Source: Pseudomonas vancouverensis
Lineage (GTDB): Bacteria; Pseudomonadota; Gammaproteobacteria; Pseudomonadales; Pseudomonadaceae
DNA: 64,000 nucleotides
Direction: 5' to 3'
Assembly (NCBI RefSeq): GCF_004348895.1
Contig: NZ_RRZK01000030.1
Coordinates: forward strand, 124,001-188,000
The translations under genes and the position numbers were made by a program. Of this stretch, positions 57,641 to 64,000 are shown in pieces. Under the pieces are notes generated by a model. That model saw nothing but the letters and a program-made list of their open reading frames with translations. It did not search any database and was not told where the DNA came from. Each line of letters starts with the position of its first letter. Positions within the stretch are counted from its first letter, which is position 1.

Positions 57641-58525
57641 TTGACGGCGCCAGTCAGCACGCCGCTTTCCGGGGTCAATCAGCCCTTCAAAGGGATCTTG
57701 CTGATCATCGTCGCGACGTTCCTGTTTTCCAGTCACGACGCTTTGTCGAAATACCTGTCCGGGTTCTACCCGATCGTGATGGTGGTCTGGGCGCGCTATG
57801 CAGTGCACACGCTGCTGATGGCGGGGATCTTCCTGCCGCAGTCGGGGCTGCGGGTGTTGCGCACCAGGCGGCCAGTGTTGCAGCTGTTCAGAGCCCTGTG
57901 CCTGCTGGGTACCAGTCTGTTTTTCACCACTGGGTTGCAATACATTCCGCTGGCCGAAGCCACGGCGGTCAACTTTCTTGCGCCGGTGCTGGTGACGGCG
58001 CTGTCGGTGCCCTTGCTCAAAGAGCGGGTCACGCGCGGCCAGTGGATCGCGGTGATCTGTGGTTTCAGCGGTGTGCTGATCATCGTCCATCCCGGCGGTG
58101 ATCTGTTCACTCCGGCGGTCTTGCTGCCGCTGACGTCGGCGTTGTTCTTCTGCTTCTACCAGTTGCTCACCCGCAAGCTCAGCGAAGTCGACAGCCCGAC
58201 CACCAGTAACTTCTTTGCCGGGCTGTGCAACACCCTGGTGATGAGCGCGCTGGTGCCGTTCTACTGGCAGCTGCCGAGTTTGACCCATGGCGTGATGATG
58301 CTGGCGCTGGGCACCTGCGGCATGACTGCGCACCTGTTTCTGACCCAGGCATTTCGTCATGCGGCACCGGCGCTGCTGGCGCCGTTTGGTTACTGCCAGA
58401 TCGTGTTTGCCGGTTTGCTCGGCTGGCTGCTGTTTGCCCACACGCCGACCCTGAGCACAGTGGTTGGCATTGTCGTGATCTGTTGCAGCGGGCTGGCTGC
58501 GGCGTGGCAGCAGAGCCGTCGCTGA
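57641..58525 (+). CDS. DMT (EamA) family transporter
   Basis: A 294-residue protein with about ten helices in two EamA repeats (ILLIIVATFLFSSHDALSKYL at the start, GTCGMTAHLFLTQAFRHAAPALLAPFGYCQIVFAGLLGWLLFAH near the end). No ATG is available before residue 48, so TTG at 57641 (MTAPVSTPLSG) is the best start; no strong ribosome-binding site. Substrate unknown. Confidence 0.88.
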   Translation: MTAPVSTPLSGVNQPFKGILLIIVATFLFSSHDALSKYLSGFYPIVMVVWARYAVHTLLMAGIFLPQSGLRVLRTRRPVLQLFRALCLLGTSLFFTTGLQYIPLAEATAVNFLAPVLVTALSVPLLKERVTRGQWIAVICGFSGVLIIVHPGGDLFTPAVLLPLTSALFFCFYQLLTRKLSEVDSPTTSNFFAGLCNTLVMSALVPFYWQLPSLTHGVMMLALGTCGMTAHLFLTQAFRHAAPALLAPFGYCQIVFAGLLGWLLFAHTPTLSTVVGIVVICCSGLAAAWQQSRR

Positions 58526-58537
58526 AATAAGCTCAAC

Positions 58538-58626
58538 GTTGAAAGAAACGCAAACCTGGTGTTTATCGAAGTTGTAGGAAAATCGTAATCAGGTGGAGAA
58601 AAGCGCGGCCTCGCAGTTTCTTTCAA
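58538..58626. promoter_or_regulatory. 11-bp inverted repeat upstream of the tetR gene
   Basis: TTGAAAGAAAC (58538-58548) and GTTTCTTTCAA (58616-58626) are exact inverses, 67 bases apart, 47 bases before the TetR start. They could be paired operators for the TetR protein or a DNA loop. Confidence 0.5.
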
Positions 58627-58673
58627 GGTGTTACGCGCTCCATAATTGCCTGACTGTTCAGGGATTGACCACG

Positions 58674-59351
58674 ATGACAATAACTTCAGAACTTACCGCT
58701 GTGCCCGACGAGACCTTTGCCGAGCCGCGCAAGAGTCGCAAGAACAACCCGGAAAAAACCCGCGAAAACATCCTGCAGGAGGCGCTCATCGAGTTCGTCC
58801 AACAGGGGCTTTCCGGTGCTCGCGTCGATGCCATTGCCGAGCGTATCCATACCTCCAAGCGCATGATCTATTACTACTTCGGCAGCAAGGAGCAGCTTTA
58901 CGTCGAGGTGCTGGAAAAACTCTACGGCGACATTCGCAACACCGAAGATCGCCTGCATTTGGCCGAACTGGCGCCGGTGGCTGCCATCCGGCGCCTGGTG
59001 GAGTTCACCTTCGATCACCATGATCGCAACGTCGACTTCGTGCGCATCGTCAGCATCGAGAACATCCATAACGCCGAGTACGTAAAACGTTCCGACGCGA
59101 TCAGGGCGATGAACACCACCATCCTCGACACCCTCGAGATGATTCTGCGCCGTGGCGTTGAAGAGGGGGTGTTCCGTGAGGGTTTGCAAGCGCGGGATGT
59201 ACACTTGCTGATCAGCTCGTTCTGCTTCTTCCGTGTGTCGAACCGGCACACCTTTGGCGAGATCTTCCAGATCGACCTGCCGGATGAAACTGTCAAGGAA
59301 CGGCATCGTCAAATGATTTGCGAGTCGGTGCTGCGTTACTTGCAGGCCTGA
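58674..59351 (+). CDS. TetR/AcrR family regulator
   Basis: A 225-residue repressor-type protein. Helix-turn-helix ENILQEALIEFVQQGLSGARVDAIAERIHTSKRMIYYYFGSKEQLY (about 37-82), then an all-helical ligand domain with VRIVSIENIHNAEYVKRSDAI. The ligand is unknown. The ATG at 58674 starts MTITSELTAVPD; upstream codons run through the inverted repeat and are rejected. Confidence 0.93.
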   Translation: MTITSELTAVPDETFAEPRKSRKNNPEKTRENILQEALIEFVQQGLSGARVDAIAERIHTSKRMIYYYFGSKEQLYVEVLEKLYGDIRNTEDRLHLAELAPVAAIRRLVEFTFDHHDRNVDFVRIVSIENIHNAEYVKRSDAIRAMNTTILDTLEMILRRGVEEGVFREGLQARDVHLLISSFCFFRVSNRHTFGEIFQIDLPDETVKERHRQMICESVLRYLQA

Positions 59352-59364
59352 CAGCGCTGCGCAC

Positions 59365-60276
59365 TCAGCGTGGCAGGTGCTCGACCAGAAAGTCGATGAA
59401 GGCCCGCAGGCGCAGCGGTACATGGCGGCTTTGCGGGTAAAGCAGGGTGTAGGGCCGCGAGCGCCCGCCGTAGGGCTTGAGTACCTCGACCAGCGAACCA
59501 TCGGCCAGTTCTTTCTCGACGATGAAGCGATAGGTCTGGAACAGCCCGGCGCCGTGTCTGGCCAGGGTCACGCCACCCAGCACGTCGTCGGAACACACCA
59601 GGTTACCCTCGGCGAGAATCTCCCGCTGCTCGCCAGCGTCATTGAACAACCAGGCAATGCGCCGGCCGTTGCTGGGCAACTCGTACTGAATGCACTCGTG
59701 GTTTTCCAAATCGTCGAGGGTCTGCGGCACGCCGGCCTTTTCCAGATACACAGGGCTGGCAATCATTACCAGCGCCGCATCTTCCAGATGCCGGGCAATC
59801 AGGCCCGAGTCCGGAATGGCCCGCACGCGGATCGCCATGTCGTAACCTTCGTCGACGAAATCGATGTTGCGATTACTGATGTGCGACTCGACCTTCACCG
59901 CCGGGTAACGCGCGCGAAACGCCGGCAGCAATGGCAGGACGCGATGGTGCGCGTAGGTGGTCGGAATGCTGATGCGCAGGGTGCCGGAAGGGATCTGCTG
60001 CTGGCCCATGACCTCGCGCTGGGCCTCGACCAGTTGGGCCAGGGCCTGGCGGCATTCCTCGTAATAGCGTTGGCCGCTGGCGGTCAGTTTCACACTGCGG
60101 GTGGTGCGGGCGAACAGGCGCACCCCCAGACGCTCTTCCATGCGCGAAACCGAACGGCTCACCGCCGCTGGCGTCACGCCCGCCACGAGCGCGGCGGCGG
60201 TGAAGCTGCCGGCTTCGGCAGCGAGGCAGAACAGCTCGATGCTGCCCAGCTGTAGGTCGTCGAATTGTCGCTGCAT
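59365..60276 (-). CDS. LysR family regulator
   Basis: A 303-residue regulator. Helix-turn-helix GSIELFCLAAEAGSFTAAALVAGVTPAAVSRSVSRMEERLGVRLFARTTRSVKLT; CrgA-like effector domain ending PRDYTLLYP-like PYTLLYPQSRHVPLRLRAFIDFLVEHL. ATG 60276 is chosen over a GTG four codons upstream. Its target is not adjacent in an obvious way. Confidence 0.92.
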   Translation of the reverse strand: MQRQFDDLQLGSIELFCLAAEAGSFTAAALVAGVTPAAVSRSVSRMEERLGVRLFARTTRSVKLTASGQRYYEECRQALAQLVEAQREVMGQQQIPSGTLRISIPTTYAHHRVLPLLPAFRARYPAVKVESHISNRNIDFVDEGYDMAIRVRAIPDSGLIARHLEDAALVMIASPVYLEKAGVPQTLDDLENHECIQYELPSNGRRIAWLFNDAGEQREILAEGNLVCSDDVLGGVTLARHGAGLFQTYRFIVEKELADGSLVEVLKPYGGRSRPYTLLYPQSRHVPLRLRAFIDFLVEHLPR

Positions 60277-60344
60277 GATCAAGGGCACCGGGAATCGAAT
60301 GAAGACGCGGCGTCAGTATCGATCAGTTGCCACTGAACGCACAC

Positions 60345-60373
60345 AAAAAAGCCGTCCCGAGGACGGCTCTTTT
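60345..60373 (-). terminator. Bidirectional terminator downstream of trmA
   Basis: AGCCGTCC-CGA-GGACGGCT, an 8-bp stem, has AAAAAA on its left side (U6 for the minus strand) and TTTT on its right. Confidence 0.85.
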
Positions 60374-60390
60374 GCATCTGGTCGGCGTAA

Positions 60391-61470
60391 TCAACGCCGG
60401 GTCAGCATCACCCCGGACTCCATGTGATGAGTCCACGGGAACTGGTCGAACATTGCGCATCGCGTGATGCGATGGGTGTCGTGCAGTTGGGCGATGTTGG
60501 CCGCCAGGGTCTCCGGGTTGCAGGAGATGTACAGGATGTTGTCGAAGCGTCGAGTCAGCTCGCAGGTGTCCGGGTCCATGCCGGCACGCGGCGGGTCGAC
60601 GAACACACTGCCGAACTCGTAGCTCTTCAGGTCGATGCCGTGCAGACGACGGAACGGCCGCACTTCGTTGAGGGCTTCGGTCAGTTCCTCGGCGGACAGA
60701 CGCACCAGGGTGACGTTATCCACGGCGTTTTCACTGAGGTTGCTCAGCGCTGCGTTGACCGAGGTCTTGCTGATTTCCGTGGCCAGCACTTTGCGCACGC
60801 GGGTGGCGAGCGGCAGGGTGAAGTTACCGTTGCCGCAGTACAGCTCGAGCAGATCGTCGGTGCGATTGCCCAGAGCGTCGTAGGCCCAGTTGAGCATCTT
60901 CTGGTTCACCGTGCCGTTGGGCTGGGTGAACGCGCCTTCCGGCTGGCGATAGCTGAAGGTGCGACCGCCGACGTCCAGCTTCTCGACCACGTAATCGTGG
61001 CCAATGACTTCGCGTTTGCCCTTGGAGCGACCGATGATGCTGACATTGAGGTCGGCCGCCAGTTTTGACGCCGCCGCGTGCCAGTGCTCGTCCAGCGGAC
61101 GGTGATAGCACAGGGTGATCATCGCATCGCCCGCGAGGGTGGTCAGGAATTCCACCTGGAACAACTTGTGGCTCAGGGCCGCACTGGCTTGCCACGCGGC
61201 CTTGAGCTGCGGCATCAACTGGTTGATGCGCAGGCTGGCAATCGGAAACTCTTCGATCAGGATCGGCGTGCGTTTGTCTTCCTGGGAAAACATCGCGTAA
61301 TGACGTTCGCCGGCCTCACGCCACAGGCGGAACTCGGCGCGCAGGCGGAAGTTCTGCAACGGCGAATCGAAAACGCTCGGCTCCGGCGCATCGAACGGGG
61401 CCAGCAGGTCACGCAGGCGCGCGACCTTGTCTGAGAGCTGAACGGCGTAGGCCTGGGAATCGAATGTCAT
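60391..61470 (-). CDS. trmA: tRNA (uracil-5-)-methyltransferase TrmA
   Basis: A 359-residue enzyme making m5U54 in tRNA. SAM-binding LLELYCGNGNFTLPLA, catalytic DPPRAGMDPDTCEL, nucleophile Cys in ILYISCNPETLAANI, and the C-terminal DQFPWTHHMESGVML are diagnostic. The ATG at 61470 (MTFDSQAYAVQL) overlaps the upstream permease stop by three bases (ATGA), indicating coupling. Confidence 0.97.
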   Translation of the reverse strand: MTFDSQAYAVQLSDKVARLRDLLAPFDAPEPSVFDSPLQNFRLRAEFRLWREAGERHYAMFSQEDKRTPILIEEFPIASLRINQLMPQLKAAWQASAALSHKLFQVEFLTTLAGDAMITLCYHRPLDEHWHAAASKLAADLNVSIIGRSKGKREVIGHDYVVEKLDVGGRTFSYRQPEGAFTQPNGTVNQKMLNWAYDALGNRTDDLLELYCGNGNFTLPLATRVRKVLATEISKTSVNAALSNLSENAVDNVTLVRLSAEELTEALNEVRPFRRLHGIDLKSYEFGSVFVDPPRAGMDPDTCELTRRFDNILYISCNPETLAANIAQLHDTHRITRCAMFDQFPWTHHMESGVMLTRR

Positions 61471-62762
61471 GCGTTGAACCAACCCAGCTTGATCACGAAC
61501 AGAATCGACAGGATCACCAGCGCCGGGTTCAGCTCACGGCCACGACCGGACAGCAGCTTGATCACGGTCCAGGAAATGAAGCCGAAGGCGATGCCGTTGG
61601 CGATGGAGTAGGTGAACGGCATCGCCAGGGCGGTGACCACGACCGGTGCGGCCACGGTGATGTCTTCCCAATCTACTTCGGCCAGGCCAGAAGTCATCAG
61701 CACGGCGACGAACAGCAGGGCCGGTGCGGTGGCGAAGGCTGGAACGCTGGCCGCCAGTGGCGAGAAGAACAGCGCCAGCAGGAACAGGATCGCGACCACG
61801 ATGGCTGTCAGGCCAGTACGGCCACCGGCGCTCACGCCGGCTGCGGATTCGATGTAGCTGGTGGTGGTCGAGGTGCCCAGCAGCGAGCCGGCCATGGCTG
61901 CGGTACTGTCAGCGATCAGGGCGCGGCCCATTTTCGGCATGTGGCCGTCCTTGCCCATCAACCCGGCGCGCTTGGCGACACCGATCAGGGTGCCGGAGTT
62001 GTCGAACAGGTCGACGAACAGGAAGGCGAAGATCACGCTGACCAGACCGATGTCCAGTGCGCCCTTGATGTCCAGTTGCATGAAGGTCGGGGCCAGCGAC
62101 GGTGGTGCCGACATCACGCCGCCGAACGGGGTGAAACCCAGCACGATGGAGACGATGGTCACCGCCAGGATGCCGATCAGCACCGCGCCGCGCACGGCGA
62201 GGGCTTCAAGGCCGACGATCAGGGCAAAACCGATGGTGGCCAGGATCGGCGCCGGCTGTTTCAGGTCACCGAGGCCGACCATGGTCGCCGGGTTGCTGAC
62301 CACGATACCCGCGTTGTGCAGGGCGATCAGCGCCAGGAACAGGCCGATACCGGCGGCAATCGCCGAGCGCAGCGGCAACGGGATGCTGTTGATGATCCAT
62401 TCACGGATGCGGAAGATCGACAGCAGGAAGAAGCACACCGCCGAAATGAACACCGCCCCCAGCGCCACTTGCCAGGTGTGGCCCATGTGCAGGACCACGG
62501 TGTAGGTGAAGAAGGCGTTCAGGCCCATGCCCGGTGCCAGAGCAATCGGGTAGTTGGCGATCAGGCCCATGATCGTCGAGCCGATGGCGGCTGCCAGACA
62601 GGTGGCGACGAACACCGCACCCTTGTCCATGCCGGTCTCGCCGAGGATGCTCGGGTTGACGAACAGAATGTAGGCCATGGCCAGGAAGGTCGTGATGCCC
62701 GCAAGAATCTCGGTCCGCACGTTGGTGTTGTGTGCCTTGAGTTGAAACAGCCTTTCCAGCAT
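61467..62762 (-). CDS. NCS2-family purine permease (AzgA/GhxP-like)
   Basis: A 431-residue inner-membrane symporter with about 12-14 helices. LFQLKAHNTNVRTEILAGITTFLAMAYILFVNPSIL and the GLNAFFTYTVVLHMGHTWQVALGAVF and DLFDNSGTLIGVAKRAGLM blocks match the AzgA subgroup, which takes up adenine, hypoxanthine or guanine. Specific substrate not determined. It precedes trmA and probably shares its transcript. The gap upstream (62763-62986) holds divergent promoters. Confidence 0.93.
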   Translation of the reverse strand: MLERLFQLKAHNTNVRTEILAGITTFLAMAYILFVNPSILGETGMDKGAVFVATCLAAAIGSTIMGLIANYPIALAPGMGLNAFFTYTVVLHMGHTWQVALGAVFISAVCFFLLSIFRIREWIINSIPLPLRSAIAAGIGLFLALIALHNAGIVVSNPATMVGLGDLKQPAPILATIGFALIVGLEALAVRGAVLIGILAVTIVSIVLGFTPFGGVMSAPPSLAPTFMQLDIKGALDIGLVSVIFAFLFVDLFDNSGTLIGVAKRAGLMGKDGHMPKMGRALIADSTAAMAGSLLGTSTTTSYIESAAGVSAGGRTGLTAIVVAILFLLALFFSPLAASVPAFATAPALLFVAVLMTSGLAEVDWEDITVAAPVVVTALAMPFTYSIANGIAFGFISWTVIKLLSGRGRELNPALVILSILFVIKLGWFNA

Positions 62763-62986
62763 GTCTGCTCCCCGTGGCGCGCCGGGCGCCGTGAATGTAT
62801 CGACCTCAACAGCAAAGCACAGACCACAATAAGGTGTCTGGAAATTACTCTGGGTCGGAAAAAGCCGCGCATCATACCAGCAGCGTGGGCTTATGGCTGC
62901 TTATGGCGGTGATCGTCGTCGATGTTTTGCAACAAAGCCAAGTAAGCCATACTGCGCGCTGGTTTTTTGGGGTGAATGGGGTTTGC

Positions 62987-63433
62987 ATGAAAAAGTGTCT
63001 GGTTGCCGTGCTGGGAGCCCTGGCAGCAGTGTTTCTGGGGGCGCAAACCGCCGTGGCGGCATCGGCGCCACCCTTGACGCAACTGAAAGTGCTCAAGGTT
63101 GCGTCGCCGTCCTGTGGTGTTGAAAACATCGAAGACGGGCAGACCCAGACCCGTTGCGATCATAGCGGACCGAACATCACTATTTACGTGCTGGAAGTCG
63201 GTTACGGCCGTGAGCCCCACGTCGATCTGGACGGTTTCGAGATCAACGGCACCCGCACGCCAGTCTGCGCCTTCAAGAACGGCAACCTGACCAGCTGCAA
63301 TCCCGGGGACAAGACTGTTGGCTATTTGTACGCCTTCGACATGGCCGGCAAGCAGGAAGGGACCTTCAGCTTCAGCAACACCTCGATGAATGCGCCGAAC
63401 AACACCCTGTCGACGCAGCTTTACATCAAGTAA
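62987..63433 (+). CDS. Small secreted protein of unknown function
   Basis: A 148-residue protein with a signal peptide (MKKCLVAVLGALAAVFLGAQTAVAA). The mature part has four cysteines (SPSCGVE, TRCDHS, PVCAFK, TSCNPG), which could form two disulfides, and a predicted beta-rich pattern (NITIYVLEVGYGREPHVDLDGFEING, GTFSFSNTSMNAPNN). I do not recognise the family. The ATG is preceded by GGGG; the long upstream ORF extension is rejected. Confidence 0.8.
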   Translation: MKKCLVAVLGALAAVFLGAQTAVAASAPPLTQLKVLKVASPSCGVENIEDGQTQTRCDHSGPNITIYVLEVGYGREPHVDLDGFEINGTRTPVCAFKNGNLTSCNPGDKTVGYLYAFDMAGKQEGTFSFSNTSMNAPNNTLSTQLYIK

Positions 63434-63501
63434 CCAGCGGGCTCGAACAAGCGCCAGATAAGCTGACTACGCTTAAGGGATCACTCCGTGGATCCTGACC
63501 A

Positions 63502-64000
63502 ATGACCTTTCGAGCCCTGATTGCCCTCGCCGAGGGTATCGACGACCTGCAAACCGTGACCCTGATTGACGTACTGCGCCGTGCCCAGGTGGAAGTGGTG
63601 GTGGCGAGCGTGGAGGGGCGGCGCATGCTCACCTGCGCCCGCGGTACGCGCTTGACTTGCGATGCGATGCTGGTGGACGTGCTGGCGCAACCTTTCGACC
63701 TGATTGCCCTGGCCGGTGGCGATGTCGGCGCGCAGCACCTGGCGGCGCATCAACCGCTGCAACAACTGATCAAGGATCAATCAGCGGCCGGACGCCTGTT
63801 CGCCGGTATCGCCGAGGCGCCTGCCGTGGCGCTGCAAGCCTTTGGTGTATTACGGCAACGGCGCATGACTTGCCTGCCTTCGGCCAGCCACCAGCTGTCG
63901 GGTTGTACGTTTGTCGACCAGCCGGTGGTGGTCGATGGCAACTGCATCACCGCCCAGGGGTCTGCCGCCGCGCTGACCTTTGCCCTTACGCTGGTGGAAC
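63502..64000 (+). CDS. DJ-1/PfpI family protein (YajL-like), 3'-truncated, catalytic residues replaced
   Basis: 166 codons are visible; the stop lies beyond the window. The order of motifs follows YajL/DJ-1: ALIALAEGIDDLQTVTLIDVLRRAQVEVVVASVEG, FDLIALAGGDVGAQHL, AAGRLFAGIAEAPAVALQAFG, CITAQGSAAALTFALTLVE. The nucleophile position (IC-A-x-P in DJ-1) reads Ile-Ala104-Glu-Ala-Pro, and the partner Glu of the GxEExE block is replaced by Gln in IDDLQTV, so the usual glyoxalase/deglycase chemistry is unlikely. The ATG at 63502 has no strong Shine-Dalgarno. Confidence 0.88.
   Translation, partial: MTFRALIALAEGIDDLQTVTLIDVLRRAQVEVVVASVEGRRMLTCARGTRLTCDAMLVDVLAQPFDLIALAGGDVGAQHLAAHQPLQQLIKDQSAAGRLFAGIAEAPAVALQAFGVLRQRRMTCLPSASHQLSGCTFVDQPVVVDGNCITAQGSAAALTFALTLVE

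Noticed and set aside
61464..62912. 482-codon open frame opposite the purine permease
   Set aside because: Composition is dominated by Asp, His, Gln, Gly and Arg typical of antisense of membrane genes; the minus-strand gene is a clear NCS2 permease.
1..64000. CRISPR array, tRNA/rRNA genes, insertion sequences or prophage
   Set aside because: The repeats seen are REP palindromes at irregular spacing; no cloverleaf, transposase or phage-type genes were found by reading.

Overview
The window looks like a chromosomal core segment of a Pseudomonas, most likely of the P. fluorescens group. The evidence is GC-rich coding with strong third-position GC bias, gene order matching the P. aeruginosa stretch from PA4001 down to about PA3961 (recalled from memory, not searched), and many intergenic REP palindromes of the GTGGGAGCGAGCTTGCTCGC type that are common in that group. 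I see no rRNA, tRNA, CRISPR array, insertion sequence or prophage.

Region by region. 1-6.2 kb (+): cell-wall and lipoate block, with a 5'-truncated MltB-type lytic transglycosylase, RlpA, the D-Ala-D-Ala carboxypeptidase DacA, YbeD, LipB, LipA and an LD-carboxypeptidase. 6.3-12.4 kb (-): leuS-lptE-holA-arfA-sltB3-like. arfA carries a terminator-like hairpin inside its own reading frame, the signature of the nonstop-mRNA ribosome-rescue circuit. 12.6-13.8 kb (+): a small unknown protein and an ElyC-like DUF218 protein. 13.9-19.4 kb (-): miaB-phoH-ybeY-corC-lnt. 19.5-23.5 kb: DUF1820 (+), a Sel1-repeat protein (-) and thiD-thiE-hemL (-). 23.8-30.5 kb: the hybrid sensor kinase LadS, an AidB-like acyl-CoA dehydrogenase, amn, rluE, and DUF2788 (-). 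30.6-36.6 kb: an Lrp/AsnC regulator, a candidate small RNA with a strong terminator, a Q/N/G-rich secreted DUF6515-like protein, a CDF metal exporter, a small lipoprotein and the helicase HrpB.

36.8-43.9 kb looks like an accessory catabolic cassette: a LysR regulator divergent from an aldehyde dehydrogenase and a class III aminotransferase, followed by a NitT/TauT-type ABC importer. A decayed copy of the 3' end of the lysR gene lies just beyond it. 44-50.7 kb holds an EEP-family hydrolase, a YciC-like membrane protein, a DUF2076 protein, a NYN-domain protein next to a DEDDh exonuclease, an EamA transporter and a RhlE-type helicase. 50.7-57.5 kb holds a TIGR03862-type flavoprotein, a histone-deacetylase-fold hydrolase, GNAT, TesB, a HAD phosphatase, a secreted alpha/beta hydrolase and a YpfJ metallopeptidase. 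57.6-64 kb holds a DMT transporter, a TetR and a LysR regulator, trmA with a purine permease, a small secreted unknown protein and a truncated DJ-1-family gene whose catalytic residues are replaced.

Most functions are housekeeping: envelope building (RlpA, DacA, LdcA, Lnt, LptE, lytic transglycosylases), translation and ribosome upkeep (LeuS, MiaB, YbeY, RluE, TrmA, ArfA, HrpB, RhlE) and cofactor synthesis (LipAB, ThiDE, HemL). The most noteworthy signals are the arfA intragenic hairpin, a DnaA-box cluster at about 52.2 kb with further exact boxes in the gene beside it, the catalytically degenerate DJ-1 protein, the orphan small-RNA candidate at about 31.4 kb, the lysR 3' duplication scar, and a chimeric REP family with a second conserved core. 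I did not find a clear-cut new defence or mobile system.
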